Below, one piece after another: positions 34,242-44,020 of a stretch of DNA of 64,000 bases. The notes beneath the pieces were generated by a model that was not told the origin of the DNA, did not search any database, and saw nothing but the letters and a program-made list of their open reading frames with translations. The position numbers and the translations under genes are program-made. Source of the stretch: Eonycteris spelaea (lineage: Eukaryota; Chordata; Mammalia; Chiroptera; Pteropodidae). The stretch lies in contig PUFA01000066.1 in assembly GCA_003508835.1 (NCBI GenBank), positions 9,566,501 to 9,630,500 of the forward strand, in the 5' to 3' direction. Position 1 is the stretch's first letter; every line of letters begins with the position of its first letter.

Positions 34242-34400
34242 CCCACCCCGCCTCCCCTGCTCCCCCTGCTCCCCCACCCCACTGCTGCTCCCCCACCCCA
34301 CCACCTGCTCCCCCCACCCCACTCCCCCCTCCCGCCGTTTCTCCCCCTCCCTCATATTCTGCCTTGTTGTCTCTAAACCCTCCCCCTCCCACACTCTCCC
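34242..34400. repeat. C-rich low-complexity tract
   Basis: CCCCTGCTCCCCCACCCCACTG-type blocks repeated for about 150 bp (G-rich on the minus strand, potential i-motif/G-quadruplex). Confidence 0.85.
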
Positions 34401-35029
34401 CTCCATCCCAAGCCAGGGGACCCCCGGGCCCTGCCTGGTCCCCTTGCTGTGCCTCAGCCTGGAAACCCTCTCCGGGCAGGAACAGGGTGGTCCTGGGCTC
34501 GCGGTGCACCTCTGCCTGTGACGGTCCTGGTCCCACAGGACACAGCAGCAGGGTGGCTTATGGAGCTGGGTGACAGAGAGACGAACAGTCTGGTCCGTTG
34601 CTCCCTCCCCTCTCCTCCTTCGCCCAGGCGGGCTTCCCAGGTGGCGACATGCAGGCCGGGTGGTGATGAGTCCCACTCCCACCCCACGAGGCTGACTCGC
34701 CTCCTCGGGGGGCAGCTCAGGTTGCACCCTTCTGGAACGGCCTTGCCCAGTCCCGGGAGGGGGCAGACCCTCAGGTCTCACTCTGGGGCCCTCCCTCAAC
34801 CCCCGCAAGGCGAGTCTCTCCAGGCTCGTGTGGCTGAGCGGGTCCACCAGCTGGATCGCCCGGTGACAGCGAGGGGTGGGAGGACAGCGGAGACCCCCTC
34901 AGCCTGTTACCCGTGACTCAGCGCGGGAGCCAGTAGCGACAGCGGTGGTCGCTGGGCACCCCGGCAGGACAGGACCGTCCCGCGTCGCACTGCACCTGAG
35001 TCCCGTAAGTGCTGGAGGTGACATTCTGG
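34401..35029. other. GC-rich non-coding stretch
   Basis: No feature recognised. Frames up to 202 codons are compositional. Confidence 0.4.
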
Positions 35030-35640
35030 TGTCTGTGTGTTTTTCAGATTATTGCTTCTGAGCATCTGTGAAAGTTTAGAGAAGTTTTGGCTAAATGCCG
35101 CCTTCATCTTCCTATTTTTTTCCCTCTCAACTTGATAATGAAATCTCTGTCTCGGCTCTCACATGCTGTGTGCAAGTCGCTAAAATCTATAAACCTTGAA
35201 TAGATTTAGAAAATCATACGCTGCTATGAAAGAAACCCATAAATGAATCTTTATATTTGAAGTTTTGTCATTTAACAAGCGCATTGTTATTCATTATCCC
35301 TTCAATACTTAACAAACAACTCGTAATGAAACAGAAGGGCACCATGGAAGGTTTTTTTTTTTTTCCCCTTCCTTTCTTTCAAAAACAGCTATTTCCTTGC
35401 GGGTAGTAATTTTGTTTTAAGAAGTGTGGTGTTTAGCGCAGGGCTTTTTAATAAAAATATGTGTGAGAGCATAATTCTTCTAGCATATTCTGTATCTACA
35501 GAAGTCTTTATGTGGGAGAACTTGAATTATTCTCTAATAGATTTCATTAGCTAGCGGTTAAGAATTTTTCTAAGAGACATCTAGTCAAAGGCATCAATTT
35601 GAGGTAACAAAGCACAGGCGAGAAAGGAACTTACTGAAAA
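35030..35640. other. AT-rich island, strong conserved non-coding candidate
   Basis: About 600 bp at low GC between GC-rich flanks. Includes CTTGATAATGAAATC, AATAGATTTAGAAAATC, ATTGTTATTCATTATCCC, a poly-T of 12 at about 35,352, TTTTTAATAAAAATATG and TAATAGATTTCATTAGC. There is no LINE/SINE wording and no coding frame, which makes it one of the best CNE candidates here. Confidence 0.42.
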
Positions 35641-36079
35641 CTGACGTCGTCCCTGCACTGTAAGTTCTTGATCTGTTCCCGGCTACCGCTCCTTCCAGAA
35701 AGCGGAGGGTCTGGGCTGTGGGGGGTGCGAGGGATGCTGTGCACCCCCACCGTGACCGACCGCAAAAATCAGCCGACGTTCGTGCACTCAACCCACGTTC
35801 TGTGACCGTGTCCTGTGGTCTGCATTGGGGAAACTGAGGCACCAAGGGGGCTGCTCCCTGGAGCAAAAGACGGGCGACAGGCAGTGACACGTGCGGTCAG
35901 TGCCGGGATGGTTAACTTTCCCGTCGGGCAAGTCCTCGGCAAGGCGGGGTCTCCGGGGGGCAGGGCCTCTGGCTTCGCATGGCGGGGTGGGTGGCGTCAG
36001 GAATTTGTTCACATCGCTTCCGTGTTTGTCGGTGAAGGAAGATGTTATAGGCTGAGCTCAGAGATGGAAATTGAATTCC
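35641..36079. other. Mixed stretch with a possible MIR scrap
   Basis: 'gggaaactgaggcaccaag' at about 35,827 is MIR core wording (minus orientation) but is too short to call. Otherwise unassigned. Confidence 0.35.
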
Positions 36080-36440
36080 AGTGGGCCCTGCAGCGGTGAT
36101 GGCGGAGGGAGGTGTGGGCCGCAGGGCCCTGGTGGGACAGTCACAGCTTACACAGCCAGGACGCGCACCTGCTCGCGCACCTGCAGGCGGAGGGGTCGCT
36201 GGTCCGGGGGCGGAGCCAGCACGGGCCTCGCCCGTGGAACCGCACGTCGTGCGCATGCGCGCGGAGAGCAGGGCGTGCGGGGCCTGGCCGGGCCGCCGGC
36301 GACCTCGGGCCACGCGCCTCCCAGGGGACCGCGTGACCACGCACGTCTGTGAAGGCGGGAGCGACGCAGGGTTTGTGCTCTTCCCCCGGAAAGCAAGGAC
36401 GGGGAGGGCCGCGGGGACCCCACCCCAAGTCGTAAAGTGG
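36080..36440. promoter_or_regulatory. CpG island with NRF1 and GC-box motifs
   Basis: CpG-dense 360 bp with a perfect NRF1 palindrome (36,250-36,261) and a 'gggggcggagcc' Sp1/KLF-type box at about 36,207. Such islands are typical TATA-less housekeeping promoters. Frames are open on both strands, so direction cannot be told, and no transcript is identified. Confidence 0.5.
36250..36261. promoter_or_regulatory. Consensus NRF1 binding site
   Basis: TGCGCATGCGCG fits the YGCGCAYGCGCR consensus at all positions. NRF1 is a widely used activator at CpG-island promoters. Occupancy depends on the site being unmethylated. Confidence 0.65.
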
Positions 36441-37327
36441 CGGGCGTGAGGAGAACGACGGTCTGCCCACAGCGTTCCGGGGAGGCGCTTCCTGTACGTC
36501 AATATTCAGTCCTCGTACGTCGCGTTCTCATGAAGTCCTGGCTGTCCCCACGTGTCCCCTCCTCGTGGCCCAGAAGCCCTAAGGGGGCCAGGAGCTGAGC
36601 ACGCACCGGGAATCCGGGCCCCAGACGCCAGCACCCACAGGTGTCCACGCGCCGCTCGCGGCCCGGAGCCGGGACATGCAAACTCGTTCTCTTCGAGGCC
36701 CGGGAATGTCCAGGACTCTCTGACCTGAGCGTGTCCCCGGCACACGCCCCCGGCGGCTGGACCCCGCGCGCCGTGGGCTGGGGGAACTCCCTGGCCCTGT
36801 CGTGGTTAGCTCTTTTCAGGGTGCTGGTGGGGGCCCCAGCCTTGTTTTCCCAGAGCCTAAACCGCATCGGCTTCTGCATCTCAATTCAGACTGATTGTCC
36901 ACAGCGGATGCTGAGATCGCGTCTCAACGTCGTGGTCCTTTAGTCCTGCTGCTTAGAGTAGACGGAAGCGCGGGTCATCTCCGGCTCCTGCGAGGACACG
37001 CAGTTACCAACCGGGTGGGGAAGGGGCCGGGAGGAGCGGGGTCCCTGCCCCCAGGAAACGCCCACCTCTTGGTGTTTATCAGCCGCCTATTTGGACACTC
37101 GAGTTAGGAATCCTCTTACTGGCTGATCGAGGCCTCTCCGTGGCCCGGAGACACCCCCTGCCTTGGTGGCCTGACAGCTGTCGTGATGTCAAACAGCTCC
37201 AGCCCGTCCCGGAGGCAGGACGCGCCCGCACAATTAGAGGCGCTGGCATACCAGCCGTCAGGACTGGCGGCGCCCCTGCCAGGTCACCGCAGCATTAGGG
37301 AGCCCAGGGCGCAGCCACCGCACCCGA
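36441..37327. other. GC-rich non-coding stretch
   Basis: No feature recognised up to the recursive splice-site-like motif. AT content rises slightly at 36,860-36,930. Confidence 0.4.
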
Positions 37328-37364
37328 CTAACGGACCCTTCTCTTCTCTCCTTCCTAGGTAAGT
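37328..37364 (+). promoter_or_regulatory. Recursive splice-site-like element (branchpoint, polypyrimidine tract, AG|GTAAGT)
   Basis: Branchpoint-like CTAAC at 37,328-37,332 (branch A at 37,331), then 21 uninterrupted pyrimidines (37,336-37,356), AG at 37,357-37,358 and at once GTAAGT at 37,359-37,364. A 3' splice site abutting a 5' splice site is the hallmark of ratchet-point (recursive) splicing in long introns, known in flies and in long vertebrate neuronal genes. The branch-to-AG distance of 27 nt is ideal. No flanking coding exon is seen, so the host gene is unknown. Confidence 0.6.
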
Positions 37365-37481
37365 GACTCCTACCGGCGGCACATGCGTGTCCCTCGCTCG
37401 CCCCTTCCGCCGCGGGACCGCGTCCACCCCCCGGGTCGTCCGGAGTGCTGAGCTGGGTCCCGCGTGAGCGGGGACGACGTG
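37359..37481 (+). other. Candidate recursive-splicing (poison) exon
   Basis: If the AG at 37,358 is used, a 123-nt exon could end at 37,481 just before GTGAGT (37,482-37,487). All three frames carry stops: frame 1 has TGA at its 31st codon, the second frame starts TAA, the third has TGA as its second codon. This agrees with vertebrate RS-exons, which usually contain premature stops. It is not called as a coding exon. Confidence 0.35.
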
Positions 37482-37760
37482 GTGAGTGTGCCCGCCCAGG
37501 CCGCCACGTCTGGGCCACGCGTGGGCCACGCGGGCCGCGTCCGGCCCATCACAGCGTCGTTTGCTCTTTCTCGGCCAAACGTGCGAAAAGGGGGCGTGGA
37601 AGAGACAGCGGAGAGGAGAACCAGGTAAAAGCCAAGGTGTGGCCGGCGTACCCCGAGAGCCGGCCCGGAAAAGGGCGCGTCCCCGCGGCGCGTCCCCGAG
37701 GGGGCGGAGCGCGGACCCATCGCTCCCGCCCGCCGTGGGCGGCTTCCTCATCTGGCAGCC
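37360..37760. promoter_or_regulatory. CpG-island-like block
   Basis: CpG-rich sequence just downstream of the splice-site-like element, including CCGCCGCGGGACCGCGTCC and GCGTCCCCGCGGCGCGTCCCC. It may be an intronic CpG island. No promoter elements are clear beyond GC content. Confidence 0.45.
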
Positions 37761-39088
37761 ACCGCTGTGTGTCTGGTGTCTTGAGTGGGACCTGGAAGTG
37801 GCGTTCCTGAGCGTGGACATTTTTCTGGTATCTGCTTTGCATTCTACGGGGCAGCTTCTCACGAGACCAAGGTCGTTCTTTTGGTCTGTGGCAATGGGGT
37901 GGACGGTGTTTTCGGTTAAAGTGTTCCCAGGTGTTAAGAGCAAATAGGTAAAGGTGGCTTTTCCTCTGCTCGTTGAAAAGGCTGGGAGGCGCCGCGTCAG
38001 GCCGCGTGTGCCGGCCTCGAACCTGAAAGTCGCCCAGGCCTGCGTGGAGCTTACCGTGTTGCTGCTTTTCAAATAGCAGCAGCCCGGCCGCTGGCACTCC
38101 CACACCTGTGACGCTGTTTGTTCGTACGTCCCCCGCCCCGTGTCGGAGGGCGAGAGAAAACTAAAAGTAAAACGGAGAAAACGAGGTTGCAGGTGGCCAA
38201 GCATAAAGCAGAAACGTGCCAGGGGCGGTGGCTCCTGGCCAAGCGCACCCAGCCCCCCCCCGCCCCCCGCCGAGGCCTCCCTGAGAGCCGCGGGCGAGCC
38301 TCACGCTGAGCCGCGCGCTTCCCGGCGTCCGAGGGGCAGAGGGAAGCCGGGCAGGTCGAAGAGCTGCAGCCATCGTGAAGGCAAATCCTCCTTCCGTGCT
38401 TTCGTTTTGCTGTTCCTGGCACAAAATACTTTTCCGTGGAGTAACGCTAGAAGAATTATTCCACCCCGGGTGGGAGGCACGGAGCAGCGTATCAGACAGA
38501 CGACATTCTTAACGGGTCTGGACAGAGCACGGCGGAGGGCTCCGTGCGGCTGTCCGCCATTATGTCGAAAAAACGGTGCGAATAACGTTAAAATGCAAGT
38601 CACCGGAAGCTCGTCTCTGAGCAGGGCTGGTGTGGCACGTGTGGATGTCATGCGACGGCCAGGACCCTGCCCGGTGGGAACGCGGGTGGGAACCGGGCAG
38701 GCCGGGGGTGCAGGTGGTGGCTGGAGCGCTGGGTCTAAGAAGCGGGGCGTACACAGCCGGTCCATGGCCCTTTGGGGAAAGTCGGGCCCTCCTGCATGCA
38801 GATGTCTGGACGGGCATCCCGGCCACCGGCAGCGCCCCGTTCCGGCGGGCCAGCGTGTGCCGGACCCCGCTGCGCCCGGGCCCTGCGGCTCTCACCGCAT
38901 GCTTGTTCTCTGCCTGGCCTGAGACGGGCGGGAAGTTCAGTGAGCGGAGACATTCGGCCAAAGCCGGTTAGAGACCTCGCATTTTTGCCCACCGTCTGTA
39001 GAGACCAGGCTCAGCATTGGCCCGTAAACATCACTTCTGCCCCCGGAACATTTACGGTGACATCCTGGGCCTTCTGTCACTTTGAACT
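37761..39088. other. Mixed to GC-rich non-coding stretch
   Basis: A 306-codon minus-strand frame (37,284-38,204) and a 260-codon plus-strand frame (38,140-38,922) have no domain and overlap other frames. A C-run lies at about 38,252-38,268. Small AT-richer pockets lie at 37,830-37,960 and 38,400-38,460. Confidence 0.4.
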
Positions 39089-39250
39089 CAGTGGCACCCG
39101 GGAGTGACTGCCCCCCGGGGATGCTTGGCGTTGTCTGGAGTTTTTTGTTGGTTGGTTGGTTGTCATAAATGTAAGCAAGACACCTTACTGGGTGTGGGTC
39201 AGGGGGGTGCTGCACAGCCCGCATGCACAGGACGCCTGGACAGAGACGAG
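39089..39250 (+). mobile_element. MER20 hAT remnant
   Basis: Begins 'cagtggcacccggg', followed by 'tgccccccggggatgcttgg' (39,110), 'cgttgtctggag', a (GGTT)3 expansion, 'gttgtcat', and later 'gcatgcacaggac' (39,221), all in MER20 order. The part carrying 'ctggcatctagtgg' is deleted or eroded, and the right end is lost. Confidence 0.78.
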
Positions 39251-39337
39251 CCCTGCTTCAGAGGTCAGAGACCCCAAGGTCGACGATGACAGGCTCTAAA
39301 CAGCGTTCATGTCCATGCTGCGTAAACACTGACCGGG

Positions 39338-39487
39338 AAGCGGATGATGTGCCAAGCCCTCTGCTCACTCACTCGCCGAATTCCCAACTCTGTGAGGCGC
39401 GTGTGCTTCTTGCCTCACTTTGCAGATGGGGAAACTGAGGCCCAGAGCGGTCGGTAGCGCCCGAGGTCAGACAGCAGGTGATGGAGC
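39338..39487 (-). mobile_element. MIR SINE
   Basis: The plus strand shows 'gatgtgccaagccctctgct', 'actttgcagatggggaaactg' and 'aggcccagagcggtcggtag', followed by 'gaggtcagacagcaggtgat', a typical reverse-orientation MIR core. Confidence 0.88.
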
Positions 39488-40366
39488 CGTTTGTCCGCCT
39501 GCCTGGCCGCCCTCTGCCGCTTGTCGTCCACCCACCGGTGAGCCAGGCTGGAGGACCCCGCACGGTGCAGAGTGCGGGCCATTCCTCCAGGGCGAGCACC
39601 GGGCCGCCCTCGGGGGACAGAAAACGCGACTCCGACCCCTCCTGCAATGACCGGCCGCCCCTGCGTGCCGGGCCCAGTCCGAATGTCGCCGGCCTGGTGT
39701 GTTTGCCATGTGGAAATCTGACTAACGGCCTAAATTGGTACCAGAGTCAGAGTCACACTGATTCTTTCCTGATGGCGCTGGGTGCTGACACCCGCTTGGT
39801 CTCGGCCCAGCGCACGCCAGGAAGCGCAGCGCACGCTCTCACGGCCCCACGGCCCACGGCGCCTCCTCCTCCCGCTCACCCCCACCCCAGCCCACCCCCA
39901 TCCCTGGCTCCATCTAGAAGAGGCGCCTGCCTGACTTCATGCGGAAATAAAAGATGAGCCCGCAGAAGCAGCGGCCGCTCACGGCCCCGAGCGCGGGCCT
40001 CGCCCCCGGCAGCTCAGGGCCCGTCGTTCCGCGTCGTAACGCTGTGCCTGAGACCTGGGCTGCAGGCTGCCCCTCCCGGAGGTGGTTTGTAAACTCGCCT
40101 CTGCTTCCCTTCTCACCTTGGAAGGACGTCTGTGACGGAGGCGTGCCCGGCTCAGCGCGGGGCGTCTCAAAGCTTACCGCAGGGCGGTGGCCAAAGGTTG
40201 CTCAGCCAAGACAGGGACATTCTGCCAGCAGCTGTGTGTGACATTCTGAGATGGGGCTGTCTGAAGGGTGCCTGCAAACGAGTCCTAAACTCAGAAAACA
40301 ATGCCCTAGCTCGCGAGGGGCACACCACCCGGGGATCGGATCGATAGGAATGTGGCATGAAGCCCG
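39488..40366. other. GC-rich non-coding stretch
   Basis: C-rich patch at about 39,855-39,905. No feature recognised. Confidence 0.4.
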
Positions 40367-40450
40367 GGGGTTGGGGACCTGGGTGTGACTCTCCTCTGCG
40401 CCTCTGCAGGGGTTGGGGGCCCGGCGTGACTCTCCTCCGTGCCTCTGCTT
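40367..40450. repeat. 42-bp tandem duplication
   Basis: Two copies (40,367-40,408 and 40,409-40,450) share GGGGTTGGGG, GTGACTCTCCTC and GCCTCTGC with a few substitutions and no length change. Confidence 0.9.
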
Positions 40451-40654
40451 CTTGCAATGCACCGCAGAGCCTAGCACTGAGCTGCTTTCTTGACACACCC
40501 TCACGGGTCCAGTGTCCAGCTCCCGGCTGTGCAATGGGCCCCTGACTCACTTAGCCTAAGCCCTGAAGATGCAGTGACACGTGCGAGCTGTCGCCTGTCA
40601 AGCCAAACAGCACAAGTTTATGAGCGTCAGTGCCAGGGGCCAAGGGCATGTGGC

Positions 40655-40745
40655 TGGGAGGTTTTTATTCTTCTTTGTGTCACCAGGGCTTGGCATCATG
40701 ACCAGCACACAGTAGGTGCTCAGTAAATGCTGGTAGAAGAAAGAG
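40655..40745 (+). mobile_element. L2 (or MIR) 3' end
   Basis: 'gcttggcatcatgaccagca' followed by 'cacagtaggtgctcagtaaa' and 'tgctggtagaag' matches the shared L2/MIR tail 'gcctggcacatagtaggcgctcaataaatattt'. The preceding 'tttttattcttctttgtgtc' fits L2 better than MIR. Confidence 0.65.
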
Positions 40746-41814
40746 AGATGGAGAGAGGAGCAGTGAGTCTTCGCCCCTGGGAAGCCGAGGTTCTGACGCG
40801 GGCGTAGGGGACCCCAGCCGCTCGAGGTGCACACGGAGTCTGCAGTCTGTAAAGCTCCCCCGTCGATCACAGAAGGGCCACGCCTTGGATAAGTCGAGAG
40901 AGAAGCTCCAACGCCCAGCGAGGAGCCAGGTCCTTCAGAAGTCTGAAGCTGGGATCCAGACGCGGAGTTTGGGTTAGGCACGTGCCGTTCGCTTCCTCAG
41001 CTAACCTCATGCCATGCGGGAGTTGGGATCCATTCGCTGCCCCGGAAGCCTTGTGAACGCAAAAATAGAAAAGCAAAGTGATCTGGTTCCCGTGTTAAAT
41101 GTTCGCATAGACCCTACAGGGGCGTGAGCGGCCGGACACAGTGACAGAAATGAGACTTTCCCAAAAGGATGGGCCAGGACACTCACGCTTTTGTGGAGAG
41201 TGGGCAGCTCAGGCGTCTTATTTTCATCGTCGTGCATGCAAGAAACGGAACTCGAGAGACGTCTCCACCCTTATCAAAACCCAACTGCAGCCCTAACCGC
41301 GGAGTGACAGATTGTGACACGTCTTTAGACAGTTTGCCCGCCCGCGGCATTCCTTCCCTCCACATGTCTTGCCTTCGGTGACCCGGTCCTCACTTGCAGC
41401 TGACTTTCCGGGGTCGTTTAGTCAGGAATGTGGGGGACGCCGCTAAGGATGGAATCCTGTCTACATTTCTGTGCTTCCCCACTCGAGGACAAAGCTTCCA
41501 TTTTGCTAACTCCGTGAGCTGGGCCGAAGCGTATCAGAGAATTTCTTTCGATGAGTAGTTATATGGCACCTACTAGGTGCGAAGAATTTTGCTGTGAGAG
41601 ACGTGAATGTGAGCCAGCCTGTAGGCACTGAAAAAAAAGTCCCCGGGGACTCAGATGTGAGTGAGACCCGTATGTGGTGGTAACAGCGATTTGAGGAAGC
41701 GTCTCTGGGGTCCCCAGGGGAGCGTGTTGGTCAGGACCTGCCCTCATAACTCCGGGCGAGAACTCAGGGACTGGGGTCGGGGTGCTGGTTAGGGCTCACA
41801 CGTTTTAGACGGAA
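40746..41814. other. Mixed-GC non-coding stretch
   Basis: Nothing certain. 'ggcacctactaggtgcgaag' at about 41,564 resembles a MIR/L2-type tail but is too short to call. Confidence 0.38.
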
Positions 41815-41919
41815 ACCACGGTTTGGGCATCAGGCTAACGCGGCTTCACAAAATGAGTTTGGACGCGTTCCTTCCTCTTGAGATTTTTGGAATGATTAGA
41901 GAAGGATGTGGTCAGTTAA
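41815..41919 (-). mobile_element. LINE-1 ORF2 fragment, inverted piece
   Basis: The plus strand 'gggcatcaggctaacgcggc' then 'ttcacaaaatgagtttgg' and 'gatttttggaatgattagag' is the complement of the ORF2 reverse-transcriptase N-terminal region that encodes the NSFYEASI-LIPKP stretch. It abuts a direct-orientation ORF2 fragment. Confidence 0.8.
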
Positions 41920-42180
41920 TCCATGACAAGGGAGGCAAGAACACACAATGGCCAAAAGACAGTCTCTCCAGTGAATGGGGCTGGGAAACTGGGTAGATAG
42001 ATGCCAATAATAATAATAATAATAATGAACCTGGACCACTCTCTCACGCCATAAAACTCCGTGAAGGGAACAGGGGCGGTCACCTCTTTGATGTTGGTCT
42101 TGGCAATATTTTTTTGGCTATATCTCCCTGGACAAGAGCAACGAGGGCAAAAATAAACAAGTGGGACTTTATCCAACTAG
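41920..42180 (+). mobile_element. LINE-1 ORF2 C-terminal fragment, direct piece
   Basis: 'ccatgacaagggaggcaaga', 'gctgggaaactgggtagata', 'ctggaccactctctcacgcc', 'ataaaactccgtgaagg', 'cctctttgatgttggtcttg' and 'ggcaaaaataaacaagtggg' follow ORF2 in order. One frame still gives AKINKWDFIQLE, like the family's KINKWDYIKLK. The similarity stops at about 42,180 with no 3' UTR or A-tail, so the 3' end is lost. Confidence 0.88.
42006..42026. repeat. (AAT)n microsatellite grown inside L1
   Basis: Seven AAT units stand where the L1 consensus has an A-rich 'aaaagaatgaa' stretch. The microsatellite probably arose from that seed. Confidence 0.95.
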
Positions 42181-42440
42181 AGAGGAACCACAGTCTGCAG
42201 GCCAGGAGGCCCCGGAATGCACAGAGGCCCAAACACGGAGGCACGGGCCACGGGAAGGGGTCCGACTGCTCGGCCCAGTGGCCCATGACCAGCCCTGCCG
42301 CGTGGCAATGCCGATTTAGTGAAATATGCCCCATTATGAGAGTTCGGGCTTTTCTGTTTTCCTCCATGAGTTTGCAAGATGTTGTGTGAATTTTTAGTAG
42401 AATATAGTTAGTTTGTGGAGTCAGATGCAACAACTACAAG
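42181..42440. other. Unassigned stretch between L1 and TA repeat
   Basis: GC-rich at first, AT-richer from 42,310. No repeat family recognised. Confidence 0.35.
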
Positions 42441-42442
42441 TA

Positions 42443-42495
42443 ATATATATATATATATATATTTATATACACATATACACACACACACGTACACT
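42443..42495. repeat. Compound (TA)n(CA)n microsatellite
   Basis: About ten TA units, then TTTATATACACATATACA and a short (CA)n. Confidence 0.95.
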
Positions 42496-42749
42496 CAGAG
42501 AGACATTTATAAATACAGACATTTTCTGCAAAGGTAATTTTTCTAAGAGCCAGAACAGCTTTTGGGACTACGTCTAATTAAGAGATTGCAGAACAAGGCA
42601 GAGCCGTCTTGATTATAATGACCATCTTCAGATAATGCCGTGTTAAATTAGCTCACGCAACTTCTATTTTGTAAGTAGATTGGGTTTATTTTTAGTTCTT
42701 GTTTGAAGCCAGAAATCCAAGTGGAGATGAAGGGTTTTCAGTGAGCACG
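42496..42749. other. AT-rich island, candidate conserved non-coding element
   Basis: ACGTCTAATTAAGAGATTGC, TTGATTATAATGACC and GTGTTAAATTAGC segments (TAATTA included) directly precede a CpG island. No repeat similarity found. Confidence 0.38.
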
Positions 42750-43620
42750 TGGGACCAAGGCGAGGCCGGCCGGAGGCGCTCGGCACGGCGGCCCCCTGCG
42801 AGGTGTGCCGAGCCTTCCAGAAGGAAGTTTGAGGAAAGGCCAGCGAGCGGGGCTTGCCGCGTCTCGGAGACCGGGGCAGCGCAGAGAAACACAGGCCGTG
42901 CCACGCTGAGCAACAAGCGGCTCACTCTACGAAACGCCCGACCTGTCGCCCGCACATCGCCAAGGTCGCCGAAAACAGCAATGCGTGAAGCCCGAGGAGG
43001 GGTGGCGACCAGCATCACGTGGGCTCCCGGGCGGGTCCTGGAGCACACGGAGGTGGACACCAAGGAGCTCGGCGAGGCTGGACGCTGGGTGACCGTGTGT
43101 CGACACCGCTTCGTCGATCCCAGTGCGCGCCCCGCACCCGCGAGGCTGAGGCAGCTGAGCACGGGGCGGGCGCTCCCTGCTCTCTGCGACGTCTCCGTAA
43201 ATCCGAAACTCTCGGGAAGTGACAAGGCTGTTGTGGGAAGCGTGCACGCGCTCCGGTGGAACGGCCGTCACTCCGCGGCGCCTGCGCACGGTCTCACAGC
43301 GTGGGACCTCGCTGGACGCACGGGCTCCCGTCGGCCTTGCTTCCCCCTCCGTGCTGCAGGAACAAAAGCCTCGTCCCTGTGTTGCTGAAAGCGGCTCTGT
43401 CAAGCAGTCGATCGGCGATCGATGTACGAATAAGGGCCGGCTCGGCGGACGCGGCGTCCTCCCGAGATGGAAGTAAATCCAGACGTGGGCTCCGTGCAGC
43501 AGCCGGCGCGCCCCGCCGTGGGGTCCGCATGCGCCAAGTGGGGGACCGAGGCCCGAGAAGCCGCCTCACCTGCTAGAAGCCGGCCCGCGGGGGCGCCGGG
43601 CCAGCTGTCGGGCGTGCGCC
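42750..43620. promoter_or_regulatory. Long CpG island
   Basis: About 870 bp with dense CpG throughout, the largest island in the window. Clusters include GGCCGGCCGGAGGCGCTCGGC, CGGCGCCTGCGCACGG (NRF1-like) and GATCGGCGATCGATG. It may be a promoter. A 229-codon plus-strand frame (42,699-43,388) runs through it with no recognised domain; I do not call it a gene because equally long minus frames overlap. Confidence 0.55.
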
Positions 43621-43924
43621 GCTCTGAGTCCCCCCCCTCCCCGCGGCTGGGCTGGTAATGGGCAGGGTGACCTGTGTGAGGGAGCAGCCACCAGACGCTG
43701 CGGGTGGCCTGGCCTGCGTGGGGTGGGGAGTGGGCGGCCTGCGGGACTGGAGCAGGTGTCTGCGAAGCTGCTCCGGCCGGCACAGAAGCCCCTGCAGGCC
43801 TGGGGGCGGGACAGGGATGGTGCTGACGCACTGCTTGACCCCCAGAGCAGAGAAGGGCTTCTGGCCGAGTTGGCAGGCAGCTCAGGGTTGGGGACAGCCA
43901 CACCCCACCAATCGCTTCTCTGAC

Positions 43925-44020
43925 AGTTCAACGGCGTGTGTTGGGGGATCGGTGAAGGCTTCCTGGAGGAGGTGGCATTTGAGGTGGGCCTTGCAGGAAG
44001 ATGAGAAGATGAGTGCCGAG
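43925..44020 (+). mobile_element. Ancient interspersed-repeat fragment, family unassigned
   Basis: 'ggtgaaggcttcctggagga' then 'ggtggcatttgaggtgggcc' and 'ttgcaggaagatgag' follow a phrase common in mammalian genomes (gaaggcttcctggaggaggtggcatttgagctgggccttgaagg). I do not recall the family name with certainty. Confidence 0.4.

Noticed and set aside
35822..35900. Possible MIR fragment
   Set aside because: The phrase 'gggaaactgaggc' is clear but too short, and the flanks do not continue the element.
37284..38204. 306-codon minus-strand open frame
   Set aside because: It lies antisense to the recursive splice-site-like element, has no domain, and overlaps plus-strand frames of similar length.
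42699..43388. 229-codon plus-strand frame through the CpG island
   Set aside because: Long frames are expected in CpG-rich DNA. No homology or splice context was visible.
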